Positions 12,961 through 23,520 are shown, counted from the first letter of the stretch. The stretch: DNA of 64,000 bases from Ashinkailepas kermadecensis (GCA_034440615.1 JAOTOM010004873.1:474001-538000), one strand, 5' to 3'. The notes: a model not told the origin generated them from the sequence alone. A program made the numbers and translations.

Positions 12961-13377
12961 CCCGGCCACAATTGTGGACTCGGCATTTTTCCCCAGTCAG
13001 AGTTATTTGGGCTTTAGGGCGCTTCGACCAGAATTGATCATTCGCGCCCCAGTCAGAGTGGATGATCTGCTTTGGTGACTAGGTCCCGCCTCTTTCGAGA
13101 CGCCGGGAAGAAAATCATCAACAACGCAGAAATGACGAATCGTGGCCCACAGCTTCTCAGTTTTGGCTTACGATAGAAAGGATTGGTGCAGATAGGCATG
13201 TTTGTGTGTCCGTTATGTGGCGACATCAGGTCGCCGTATTTGTCCAACAAAGCCGGATGGTACGTCCAAAGTGACCTGTGGCATGCCAGTGGGTCAATTA
13301 TTAGATATATTTATTTGTACTGAACTATACTGCTTAATACAACGAAGAATGGCTCTTAGATGCTCCTGGGTTTTAGA

Positions 13378-13592
13378 CATTGCGTTTAAAGAAAGCATAC
13401 GACCTTCAATATACCAGGAGGTGCTGAGTTGACATCAAAACCTAATAAATACGTACTTTATTTATTTATTACTTTACCTACTTTATTAGGTACGTTGAGT
13501 ACCTAATAAAGTATAATCCTTAACGTTACTTTTGATGTCAACTCAGCACCTCCTGGTATATTGAAGGTCGAATGCTTTCTTTAAACGCAATG
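13378..13592. repeat. 63-bp near-perfect inverted repeat with nested hairpin
   Basis: Bases 13378-13440 and 13530-13592 are reverse complements with one visible mismatch (ATACGAC against ATTCGAC), separated by 89 bp. The spacer holds a second 15-bp inverted repeat (TACTTTATTAGGTAC / GTACCTAATAAAGTA). The phrase TGAACTATACTGC stands in the same orientation just outside each side (13321 and 13591), so the structure looks like a fold-back element or an inverted local duplication. Confidence 0.9.
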
Positions 13593-14079
13593 AACTATAC
13601 TGCACTCAGTTTCCTTGCGCACAACAACAGAGTGGGTCGCCAGGCAAGTAAGCAAGTTAACGTTGGGTAAGTTATGCACGTTCCACGACACATTTATCGT
13701 TCCTTGCACCTTGGTAACCGTAATCAGCAAATGGAACAGTGATATGTGCACATGCGTCATGTGATTGCCCATGTTTAGTGAAGTAAACTACAATCTTTTA
13801 GTAGACTGAGGGGTTTACCTTGTGCTTTAGCAATCGTAGCATCGTCTGTTCAACGATTCGGAGCACGCTGCAAGTGTTCGTAAATGAGGAGTAGCGGGGC
13901 AGGATGTTCCTGTGTAGGACGTTCCACATCCACGCGTTCCTACAACGTCTCACAGCCATCGTGGTACTACACACATATATCGGCTGTCCGCTTATACCTT
14001 AAACTCGATGGTAATCATCCACAACTGGTGTCTGTTGCCCAGCAGTTTTCAATACGAACCACAAACATGCAACACATGT

Positions 14080-14147
14080 CCTGAGAAAGTAGCCTGAGAA
14101 GGTAGTCTGAGAAGGTAGCCTGAGAAGGTAGCCTGAGAAGGTAGCCC
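14080..14147. repeat. 13-bp tandem array, 5 copies
   Basis: Units CCTGAGAAGGTAG follow each other five times with single-base changes. Confidence 0.9.
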
Positions 14148-14160
14148 GCAAATGTTGCCG

Positions 14161-14178
14161 CCACCAATCAATTGGTGG
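14161..14178. repeat. Near-palindrome left of the 12-bp minisatellite
   Basis: CCACCAATCAATTGGTGG is a close match to the perfect palindrome found to the right of the array at 15194. Confidence 0.8.
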
Positions 14179-14294
14179 GTTGGTTCACGCTTTAGTAGAC
14201 TTAAATTTCGGCAGACCACCACGTTATGACTCTGAGCGCCTTTCTGGCATCACCCCTGCCTGGTTCACACCAAAGTCACGAGTCAAAGTTCAAA

Positions 14295-15184
14295 GGAGCA
14301 GGTCTGGAGCAGGTCTGGAGCATATTTGGAGCAGGTCTGGATCAGGTCCAGAGCAGGTCTGGAGCAGGTCCGGAGCAGGTCTGGAGTAGGTCCGGAGCAG
14401 GTCCGGAGCAGGTCTGGAGCAGGTCTGTAGCAGGTCCGGAGCAGGTCTGGAGCAGGTCCGGAGTAGGTCCGTAGCAGGTCTGGAGCGGGTCTGGATCAGG
14501 TCTGGATCAGGTATCGGAGCAGGTCTGGAGCAGGTCCGGAGCAGGTCTGGAGCAGGTTCGGAGCAGGTCTGGAGCGGGTCTGGAGCAGGTCTGGAGCAGG
14601 TCTGGAGCAGGTCTGGAGCAGGTCTGGAGCGGGTTTGTAGCGTGTCTGGAGCAGGTCCGGAGCAGGTCTGGAGCGGGTCTGGATCAGGTCTGGAGCGGGT
14701 TTGGAGCAGGTATGGAGCAGGTCTGGAGCAGGTCCGGAGCAGGTCTGGAGCAGGTTTCGAGCGGGTCTGGAACAGGTCTGGAGCAGGTCTGGAGCAGGTC
14801 TGAAGCAGGTCTGGAGCAGATCTGGAGCAGATCTGGAGCAGGTCTGGAGCAGATCCGGAGCAGGTCTGGAGCAGGTCTGGAGCAGGTCTGGAGCAGGTCT
14901 GGAGCAGATCTGGAGCAGGTCTGGAGCAGGTCTGGAGCAGGTCTGGAGCAGGTCCGGAGCAGGTCTGGAGCAGGTCTGGAGCAGGTCTGGAGCAGGTCTG
15001 GAGCAGGTCTGGAGCAGGTCCGGAGCAGGTCTGGAGCAGGTCTGGAGCAGGTCTGGAGCAGGTCTGGAGCAGGTCTGGAGCAGGTCTGGAGCAGGTCCGG
15101 AGCAGGTCTGGAGCAGGTCTGGAGCAGGTCTGGAGCAGGTCCGGAGCAGGTCTGGAGCAGGTCCGGAGCAGGTCTGGAGCAGGT
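14295..15184. repeat. 12-bp minisatellite (GGAGCAGGTCTG)n, ~890 bp
   Basis: About 74 copies of GGAGCAGGTCTG, with T/C variation (GGTCTGG/GGTCCGG) and a few further variants concentrated in the left third (14295-14860). The right half is much more homogeneous. Because 12 is a multiple of 3 and stops are rare, it gives frames of up to 312 codons on both strands (SRPAPDLLQTC-type and SRSGAGLEQVW-type repeats). These are not genes. Confidence 0.97.
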
Positions 15185-15193
15185 GGTGACACT

Positions 15194-15207
15194 CCACCAA
15201 TTGGTGG
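15194..15207. repeat. Perfect palindrome right of the 12-bp minisatellite
   Basis: CCACCAATTGGTGG is a perfect 14-bp palindrome, 10 bp beyond the end of the minisatellite. Confidence 0.85.
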
Positions 15208-16178
15208 CAGCTCGCTCCGGCGTACCACAAAACCGCAGCGAGCTTCCCGTGGCCGTGGTGCCCACCCACGTGGCCGCGTGAACTTCCCAACGTCGTTACG
15301 GCTGGGGACAACAATGTACGGGCAATAAGGGCTAATGTTAGCACCTGGTGGCGCTCACACACACGAGCGATCAATGTAGCGGCACACGGTTCGCTTCAAT
15401 CCTCGCCGTCCTCGCCCCTGAACAGGGCAAACTCCTCGTCCTCCTTCCGAGTGGCCGCAACCCACTGCGCAAGCATTGGAACTCCACGGAGTTTTAACAA
15501 GAATGCTGAACCAATTTCACCACCCAACTCCTACACAGAACATGCAGATTCAGTTGGAAGTACATTTTAAACAAAGTGAACCCTAAGTGTCTGGAAACAA
15601 GATAACGTTTTGATGATGCGTGTCATGTTCTGAACGTTTAGTAGTATTTGACGCTTGCAAATTATGTCTGAGCACTGTCATGATACGCTGAGGGGGACTA
15701 GTAAACCGATGTCACGTACGTAATCAAATGTACCTTAATGTGCCTTTCTGACTGGTACAGCACTGCCAATCATTTCATAAAGCGGCACCACATATCTACA
15801 CGCTTTATTGAACTTTGCTTGCTTCCTTGTGTATAATAATAGCGAGGTGCCAGAGCGGAAAATATGCATACCAAATAGTAATGTTGTATGTAATGCCCTT
15901 TGTGTCAGAAAAAAACATGTTCTTATAGGCTGGCTGCTTAAACTTTGCCAAAAACAGAGCTTTGACGTCATGGCTTCTAATCATAGCTTGCGTGCTTTGC
16001 AATGCAGTTGCATGTGGAATAAGGATTGTTCACAAGGAGCAACATACCCTAGTAAAACAGTCAGGTTACCTCCATAAAGATTTACTAATGTTGCGAGGAA
16101 CAAAGTATGCATGTCCCGCTAGGAAACTTGATGCTCTCGATCAACAAACTAGCTGCTGAGTGGAGGCACGAGAGTGAC
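15208..16178. other. Intron sequence, nothing recognised
   Basis: No gene, RNA or repeat that I can support. Short frames only. Confidence 0.5.
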
Positions 16179-16366
16179 TCAGTACCACAGTACCATCAGT
16201 ACCTCAGTACCATCAGTACCTCAGTACCCTCAGTACCACAGTACCATCAGTACCATCAGTACCATCAGTACCACAGTACCATCAGTACCACAGTACCATC
16301 AGTACCTCAGTACCCTCAGTACCACAGTACCATCAGTACCACCGGAACCACAGTTACTCAGTACAC
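16179..16366. repeat. 8-9-bp tandem array (CAGTACCAT)n
   Basis: About 20 short units of CAGTACC plus A, AT, T or CT. The frames over it translate as VPSVPQYHQ-type repeats and are not genes. Confidence 0.95.
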
Positions 16367-16475
16367 CGACGTTCACATCGTCGCTCTACTAACGAAGCTA
16401 GTCCAATGACCTCAGGTCAGCACTGCAGAGTAGCACACCTGGTGATGGTGACGGGCAGTCACAGCTAACAACTCT

Positions 16476-17093
16476 GAATTCAGTCATGCCCCGACTCTGC
16501 TCTGTCAGGTCGACGAACGTCTGAGGGAGGGCAGTCCTGTCATGTCATATGCTGTCACACGCGCGCAGTGGTCTTCCCCTACCCACCCTCTGAGGCGATG
16601 GATCTAACTGATGACTGGTACTTGCACACTTTTGGAAGGGCACGTGCACCTCCAGTGCCGAATTGTGCCCCTCGAAGGCTAAGCTGTGCTCACCCAAAGT
16701 TGGATCTGAAATGCTTAAGGCTCAGCTATTAAGATGATTGAGTGAGCATCTCAAATTAATTTAATACGCATTGTGGCTGAATCGAGGTATTCGCGGAGCT
16801 TGTGTGCGATGCTCGACGAGAAATCCGTTGAGCGGGGTGGATGTGCTGAGCTCTAAACCTTTCAGATCCAACTTTGGGTGGGCACAGTTTAGCCTTCGAG
16901 GGGCACAATTCGGCACTGGAGGTGCACGTGCCCTTCCGAAAGTATGCAAGTACCACTCATCAATCAGATCCGAAGCCTCAGGGGGTGGGTAGGGAAAGAC
17001 CATTGCGCGCGTGCCAGCATATGACATGACAGGACTGCCCTCCCTCAGACGTTCGTCGATCTGACAGAACAGAGTCGGGGCATGACTGAGTTC
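16476..17093. repeat. Long inverted repeat, ~250-bp arms
   Basis: Left arm 16476-16726 and right arm 16845-17093 are reverse complements over their whole length with scattered mismatches and small indels; for example CATGCCCCGACTCTG at 16485 pairs with CAGAGTCGGGGCATG near 17069. The spacer is 118 bp. This could be a fold-back transposon or an inverted duplication, and a transcript across it would form a long hairpin. No protein is encoded. Confidence 0.92.
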
Positions 17094-19274
17094 ATGACTG
17101 AGCCCAGGAACAGCAACCAAGTGTGATCGTTAATTCAGCGGGGTTGGGTTATGAATTGACCACAAGCGGTGATGATGATTACGGTGAGAGAGCATAGCTG
17201 ACACTCAGCGTACCGAATATAATTATATTTTCTACACAGCGAGCGCAGTAGGTAGACAGCATTTCGGTGGCAGAGTGACACGGGAGTCGTGTTGCTTCAA
17301 TTCCTCATCACTCAGAATAAAGGCTAGGTTACACCGGGCGGAAGTTCCGCCTTTCGTCGCTGAAATTGGCGGCGAATTCGACGCTGCTCGATAATATAGG
17401 AAAATAATATTGTTTTGATAATCCTATTTTTTTCTTCAGTTTTTATTATCGTAGGCATTGTGTTGTATACATTCAATAACCGAGAACATACCCTACTTCC
17501 GTTTCAATTATGATAATCTTTTATGTAGATACCATCGGCAGTTAGCGCTCACAGCATAAAACATCACCATGGCGCACATCCAGCAAAAACGCTTTCTCGA
17601 ACTATTTATCTAGTGAAATAATGTCCTGTCCTCTTCAGCTTATCGAGCAGTACAGACATCAAGCATATCAATGATGCTTTACGGCGAAGAAACTCATATG
17701 TAATTATATCCCTTTCGTCCCCCTCGGTGTCGAAGTATTGAAAGGAATTCATATCCCGCCGCCGCGCCAACCGATAAATTATCGCTGACATCATTTCACT
17801 GTACAGTGTACAGTTCCCGCAGTTTGCATCTGGGTCAGTTTATGCCGCGGGAGAGCTGTGTGGTAGCGAGGATCGCGATACAGCAACACCCATGCTAGTT
17901 GAACAATTCGGCGTAGTGCATTAAGGTTTCAGACACGCCCACCACGTTGAGCAGATTAGCCCGATCTTGACAAGATGGCAGCCGATTTCGGCCGAAACTA
18001 ATTTTCTTCTTAATGCGCCTGTGCTGAATTTCGAGACACTGTTTTCCAAGTCGGGGCTCACCGCGAAGCATGGCGCACACATTTCAAATTGGAATGTGCC
18101 GTATCGAATTGTCGTAACAGGCTTCATCGACTTCTTTAATTCGTGCACTTCAGCAAGAATTAGACTCAGTAAGGTGCGTGACTCGACGTGTTACCAAGAG
18201 AGCGCAGTGGCGGTCAGTCTGCCAGCTCCCGGTCGCGGGATGGTGCCCGATCCTGCGCATGCGGCAGGGCAGCTCCATGGCCCGCTCCTGCCGTCGTCCG
18301 TCCCTCGCCCCTGATGTCACCCCATGATATCACCCCTGATGTCCCCCCACACACATGAGTCTGCTGTCCACGCACGACCTGGTGTCTTGTTGCCTGGCAA
18401 TGTGGTCGCTCTGCGGAGGAGGGAGGGGACGCGTGCAGTGTGCTCCATCACCTGTCCCCGCGCTGATTACCGTTCCCGGCGGGCTGTTTACCAGGGGCTG
18501 GCTATGGTTGCACGATGAGTAGGCAGAATTAGAAATTCAAGGGGAATATTTAGTGGCTTTGGCAGCACCTGGGTGCACGATAACCAGGAAGTGACACTGC
18601 AAAATCGGAAAGCAACATACTACACCCATACAGGCTTCTTTCGTGCGCTATGCATGTTTGCTGAGCACAAAGGGTATTCGCTAAGGCTTTGCGATATGCC
18701 CTCCGCTTTAAACATTTGAAACGTTTTGCAATTATAGCAGAAAACACCTCTTTTCACATAACACCCTTCAACAGTAGATTGAATGCCAAGCATCCAGTGT
18801 GCAAACCCAAAATAACACATAGATTACAATGGATCGATGAAAAGAGCCATTGGCCAAGAGATGGAAGAGGGAAGCAGGCGATGATGGCACATTGGAACTT
18901 TGCAAGCACAAGCACAATTGGGAAAGCACAATTGCACCCCTACGTGCTTTGACGTTACACGGTCGAGACAGAATTGGTGATTCATGTCTCTAATTGTGCC
19001 ATGATGTAGTAGGTAACTTTTTTCCTTAGCATACATGCGGATAGGTGCTGTCATTTGCATGTTCTCGGGGAAGTGGGAAGGGAAAGGGGCCGTTGCTGGG
19101 GGGGGGGGACGAAGGGGTGGGCCACTTGTTCGTGGGGACCAGAGATCAACTGATTCAATTCATTCATTCAATTGGTTAGAGGTCTCGCTTAGACTGAATT
19201 AGACAGTATTCCCAACTAGATAGTTAACTACGCTATAAAAGTATAATTTGGAAGCGATTGCATGTGCACTCATG
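17094..19274. other. Intron sequence, nothing recognised
   Basis: No supported gene. A poly-G tract lies at 19099-19109. Confidence 0.5.
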
Positions 19275-19318
19275 AATGATTGTGCTCAACTATCATTCAT
19301 GAGTTGAGCACAATCATT
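19275..19318. repeat. Perfect 17-bp-arm hairpin beside a SINE
   Basis: AATGATTGTGCTCAACT (19275-19291) and its exact reverse complement (19302-19318) with a 10-base loop. The arm's first half occurs a third time just after the hairpin. Confidence 0.85.
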
Positions 19319-19353
19319 AAATGATTGTGCTTGTGACACAATGATTCAATGCC

Positions 19354-19679
19354 GCCCCGGTAGCTCAGTTGGTTAGAGCGCCGGCCTGCACCCGTCTCCC
19401 TCGTCCTGGCAAGACAGGGTTCGAGTCACTTCGCGCGCTCACATTCAGCCCCCGGCTGGGAGGGTCAGTTGGCAGCTGGCCCGATAAGGCCGGGAACGAG
19501 CTACTGGGCGGCCGTGTCGGTGCATTGACGGCACGTTAAACTTTCGGTCAAAATTATGCCGTTGAGTTGGTATTCATGGATCGGGTGGTGGGGCCAGGGT
19601 TCATGCAACAAGCTCTGCTTAGCAATAGGACCCTGGTTCATAAAGCCACCCCAGCAAGAACTCGGATGATTTTTTTTTA
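19354..19679 (+). mobile_element. tRNA-derived SINE
   Basis: The head GCCCCGGTAGCTCAGTTGG has a pol III A box (TAGCTCAGTTGG), and GGTTCGAGTC about 65 bp in is a B box. The acceptor stem does not close and the spacing is too long for a working tRNA. A GC-rich unrelated body follows and the unit ends in a run of nine T at 19670-19678. This architecture is that of a tRNA-derived SINE with a T-rich tail. No second full copy was seen in the window. Confidence 0.75.
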
Positions 19680-22546
19680 CTATGACAAGATTTCACCCGA
19701 TGCATCTTGAAATACCCACTGCTACACTTACTGCTCAACGTCATAATATTAGACAGACATTGAAGACTGGAGGGAACATCAGATACTTTTATATGTCTAA
19801 CACTATTCCATCAGACCTCGACACATCGCTCGATTGAGAGCAACGACAAGCGAAGTTTCGTGCAGCACATTTCTGATTCCGCTCCAGCTCACATTAAAAT
19901 CACTGATGGAGAAGCATCGCAGAGTGCAGGTCAGGATTTTCGCTGGCCCGGCTTCACCGCTTCGGGACTAGAAGGGACTAGACTCCTTTTGGGCTAGAAA
20001 AAGCATACTTCCGGTTCGCAAGGAATGGCATCGAAAAACACGGATGTGTTTAAGTGATGTATCACGAATTTCTACGAAAATGCCCTCGACAAGCAGCAAC
20101 CGGCAAAGGCATGCCTGTTTGGAGTTTCGCGAAATATAAAAGTGAGGCGGTACACACGTAGAACGTGCGTCGCCTTTGCTCACATTTACCACTACCATCC
20201 AAGCCCACCCTAAGACCTGGGATCTGGTCTGGATGCGATTTGCTGAGGTTGGATGAGCCCAGATGGGATCACCAGAGTGCACCTGCCCACCGGAAAGGGA
20301 GAATGAATTCACTGAAGCTTCCAACCGATGTATTTCACCGGCCAAGGCGGTGGGGGGAGAAACAAGAGGCTTATCGACTCGTTCGCATAAACATACTGTT
20401 CATCGCCCAGAGTGAAGGAACGGTCTTATAGTCAGGAAAGCTACCTTGAAGCAGTTTCCTTCCATCGACACCCATAAGGCTGTGCCAAATTGATCAATCC
20501 GAGGTGGAGAGGGCAGCTGCCAAAGCTCCTGTGCCCAAGCCAGAAGGAATGACTGAGGAGTGAGTGGCCGAACTAATTTGCTTGCGATTTCTTTTTCACG
20601 AAACGCCTATGAAGAAGCAAGCGACTGAATGGTTAATGGCTAAACCTTCCGAAAGTTGGCGACATGGCCCTCGCCTCCAGCTCGTCCGCCGATGTTTGTG
20701 CCTACAACTGCATTATCCGGATTACAACGTGTTGGAAGTATCTAGGGGGTGGTTTCAATCAGGTGTACAACCATAGTTTTTTTGGGGGGGGGGGGGGGGG
20801 GTAGTCTAACTTGGCCGCTTCCAAACTGGATTTCTGAATTCGGCAGCTGGCTTCGAAGAAAAACTTTCCATGGAGCCAGATTCTGCCAGCTTCTCGTGTT
20901 GGATTTTCCGGTGCTATTGCTGGCAAAGCGATGGATTTTTTTAAAAACCGCATCTACTTTTTATCGTGCAATTGACAGATGGATTGATGCTCGTACAACT
21001 GACAGATGATTGCCCAGTGTTCCTCCCCTTCCCCTTATCTGCTGCAGCACTGGGTTGATGTTTCTTGGATGCACCAGTTGATTATTTTAGGACCGCAAGT
21101 TAAATATGCCGCGGGAGCGAACTATAAAACGAGTTAGGGCTGGTTTCCGAGCAGGGCGATTCACCGCGAGAAAGGGGGCATACGAGACCCATTAGACGAT
21201 TTATGGCACATTAACAAGCCATCGGTGCGGATTAGTCTGCATCTGCTGTGTTGTGTGGGGAGGTGGGAATGTTGCACAGGCGAAAGGGAGAATGAGCAGG
21301 CTAAGCAGTCTATATTTCAGATGAGAGTGTCCCATACGGGTCACAATCGTTTGCTTGGTACTGCAAAATGCGGAGAATGAATCAGAATATGTCCTAAATT
21401 TAGCTTCAGGCGGCTATGCGGATGGGCGTAGCCACGGCGTGGCACGACGAAACGCGCCCCCAAACTTCGCGTGAGTTAGTATTACGCATACAGCGCTGCA
21501 TGAAAAATAATTGACTGCAAAATCCTCTCATCCCCCCGCTGTCCGAAATCCATGTCAACACCCACATCCGTGCCCACAAGCGTGCACGGAGATAATGAAT
21601 GGAGAAACTGGTACCCAACCCCCTCTCCTGAATATGAGCATTTTCTGGAGGATATGTCCCTACATTTCAAAATGTACATGTTCTCAAAATTTGGAGGAAA
21701 AAGTTTTGAGTCTCGATAGTTCGGTGCCGTTGAACAGTGAAGTGTGCATCCAGCAACTTATAATTTATCGTTGCTGTTTAGGGGAGGCGAATTGGCTTTT
21801 ATTTTAAAACTCGGCATAATCGAGGGCGAAGTTAACCACAAAATTCATAGAAGGTTCCACTCCTGCCCCAGACACAGAAGCAAGAATAAATACGTGCCTC
21901 ATGTTTTTTCCCATATAATCCCATGCACAACGCAGTAGCGTATCCAGAACAATCTTAGGAGGGGAAGGATCGAAGGCACAAACATGCAGAATGCATTGGC
22001 ACGCATCTGATCACAGCTTAGTTGACATCCCGAGCCTTCGTTGGAGGGCGGTCAATTGTATCTCGCGCCGCACGACTAAGGAGTGAAATTCGCCTCATTG
22101 CGGCCAGGAATCGGACCTGGGGTAGCCGAGGAGGAATAATTTAAGTCCGAGCATTTTCAACAACGTGGTACTGTTTGCACCTCATTTCTGTGCAACTTTT
22201 ATGGATTCATTAGGATGACGGTGCTTACATGAGGGGCGGATCCAGGCGCTTTGTTTTAGACCGGTTTGGGAGGGATCATTGAACATTGTCGTCCCATTTC
22301 GAGACACTCTTCAGATTTGAACAGCTAACATTGGTCGGGTCCGCTTAAGACAATAATGATCTCATAAAATGTTTTTAGACGTCGAAAAAAATCACTTTAG
22401 TTCACCACCTCGGAAAAAGTCAGCCTCTTGGGGACAGGGGGAGGGCATGTGCCCCGTATCCCCTCTTAGATTCACCAGTGGCTTACACGGTAGCTATTAA
22501 AATCACATTAACATAAAGCCCGGCTCAGGGCCCGCAAATCATATAC
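19680..22546. other. Intron sequence, nothing recognised
   Basis: AT-rich DNA. A poly-G tract of about 17 bases lies at 20785-20802. At 21940-21980 and 22232-22280 there are phrases (GTATCCAGAACAATCTTAGG, GGGGCGGATCCAGG) like the ends of hAT-type MITEs. They are unpaired and too short to call. Confidence 0.5.
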
Positions 22547-22630
22547 CTGCGCCTGCATGGGACCCGTACCTGTCTTATAGTCGGGATCCTACACCTGCGC
22601 CTGCATGGGACCCGTACCTGTACTTGTAGT
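22547..22630 (-). repeat. 48-bp tandem duplication spanning the exon 1 splice donor
   Basis: The stretch around the exon 1/intron boundary occurs twice, 48 bp apart. ACCTGCGCCTGCATGGGACC (plus strand) begins at 22545 and again at 22593, and both copies continue into CGTACCTGT. The intron copy therefore carries a second donor-like GTACGGGTCC at 22569. Its exon-side part has diverged (GACTATAAGACAG against GACTACAAGTACAG). Reading through the first donor reaches a TAA (22577-22575) before the second donor, so using the second site would truncate the protein just after Arg145. Confidence 0.85.
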
Positions 22631-23051
22631 CGGGGTGCTCCTTCATGTGCACGGCGCGAAGCCGCTTCGCTTCGTCGATGAACGGTCGCTTCTCGGCGTC
22701 GGTCATGAGCTTCCACTCGGCGCCGAGGCGCTTCGAGATCTCGCTGTTGTGCATCTTGGGGTTCTCCTGGGCCATCTTGCGCCGCTGGCCGCGCGACCAC
22801 ACCATGAACGCGTTCATGGGCCGCTTGACCCGGTCGGCATCGGAGCCCGTCGACTTGCCATTCTGCTGCTGCTGCTGTTGTTGCTGTTGCTGCTGCTGCT
22901 GCTGCTGCTGCTGTTGCTGTTGCGGCTGTTGCTGCGGCTGGTGAGAGGGCGGCGCGGCCACGACCGCTGGCGGCTCGTGCCGACCCAGGTGACCCAGGGC
23001 ATGCCCCAGCTGGCTCAAGGTCGGCTTGAGGTCGCCGTCCACGGTGAGCAT
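22618..23051 (-). CDS. SoxN-like: SoxB1-type HMG-box transcription factor, coding exon 1
   Basis: This exon encodes the first 144 residues plus two bases of codon 145 of a sequence-specific nuclear DNA-binding protein. SoxB1 factors bind ACAAAG-like sites in the minor groove and maintain neural progenitors. The start at 23051 is chosen because the peptide opens [12 protein letters not shown], like the METDLKP start of SoxB1 proteins; an in-frame ATG at 23162 is possible but its peptide is unlike the family. Residues 38-63 are Gln-rich, ending in a run of 20 Gln coded by mixed CAG and CAA. The HMG box starts at about residue 73 ([20 protein letters not shown]) and runs through [15 protein letters not shown] and [20 protein letters not shown]. 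The exon ends ...TAC AAG TAC AG, followed by a GTACGG donor at 22617. Without splicing the frame reads on into a non-conserved tail and stops at 22575. SoxB2 members are less likely because exon 2 reads RRKTK rather than RRKPK. Confidence 0.93.
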
Positions 23052-23520
23052 GGCGTCGCGACACACGCCGCGCGCTAGCTCGCACGTCGCCGCCGCCACT
23101 GTCGCGTGCTCGCACACACCCGAGCAGAGGACGCGCACGTGCACAGCGCACGCAAGCAGCACCTACCAGTCGGCCACAGATCGGCACACTGTTCTGCCCG
23201 CAGGTGCGGAACCGGAGTCCGGCGGGCGGCGGCCGCCGCGGCAGCCAATCGGCGGCCCGGCCGGCCGGCCGGGGCGGGGCGACGGCGGCGTCAGCCGAGT
23301 GGGCGGAGCGTCGGCGCCGGCCCGCGGTGCGGACGCCGCCGCCGAGAGCGCCGAGCGCCGCCGCAGACGTCCGCTAGCCGGGCGATGTGTGTGGATGTTT
23401 TTCCAACGTCAGCCGGACGTGATGGACGGCGACAAGATGGCGGCCGTGACGCTGGCCGCCATGCTGGACGCGACCGGTTCGGCCGCAGAAGAAACCGCCG
23501 CGTGACGCCGGTAGAACGCC
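23052..23520 (-). promoter_or_regulatory. GC/CpG-rich block upstream of the Sox start codon
   Basis: The sequence immediately 5' of the Sox start is extremely rich in CG dinucleotides (runs of CGGCCGGCC and GGCGGC between about 23215 and 23400), unlike the AT-rich DNA beyond 23600. Its place suggests the CpG-rich promoter and 5'UTR of the Sox gene. No convincing TATA box or initiator was seen. Plus-strand open frames here (23026-23594) look like composition artefacts. Confidence 0.5.

Larger units (their letters stand above)
8331..13377. other. Intron sequence, no recognised gene
   Basis: Mostly AT-rich sequence with a moderately GC-rich patch at about 9090-9400 and a CpG-rich island at 12480-12960. 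It contains a five-copy 16-bp array (9699-9773) and a three-copy array (11304-11384). Short frames such as 11945-12325 and 12265-12741 have no known domain. Confidence 0.5.
2177..22617 (-). other. Large (~20.4 kb) intron of the SoxB1 gene
   Basis: The intron starts GTACGG (22617) and ends TGCCAG (2177). It is phase 2 and interrupts codon Arg145, near the C-terminal end of the HMG box. As far as I know, many animal SoxB1 genes (vertebrate Sox2, fly SoxN) have no intron here. The intron contains GC-rich islands, several minisatellites, two long inverted repeats, a transposon with terminal inverted repeats, and a tRNA-derived SINE, each listed separately. I found no convincing independent gene inside it. 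Some of the GC-rich islands could be enhancers, which is inference only. Confidence 0.85.

Noticed and set aside
14290..15374. Open frames of up to 312 codons on both strands rich in Pro/Ala/Asp/Leu/Cys or Gly/Ala/Glu/Gln
   Set aside because: They are read-through of the 12-bp minisatellite. The period is a multiple of three and stops are rare, so several frames stay open at once.
17320..17400. Transposon end (AGGTTACACCGGGCGGAAGT)
   Set aside because: Resembles some DNA-transposon termini but no inverted partner or target duplication was found.
19354..19440. Functional tRNA gene
   Set aside because: A and B boxes are present but the acceptor stem does not pair, the spacing is too long, and a SINE body and T-rich tail follow.
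22085..22135. tRNA-like B box on the minus strand (GGTCCGATTCCTGGCC)
   Set aside because: No A box or cloverleaf found at the right distance.
22525..23505. Long frames over Sox exon 1 in other frames, including plus-strand Leu-rich or Cys-rich runs
   Set aside because: Shadows of the CAG/CAA tract and CpG-rich DNA.
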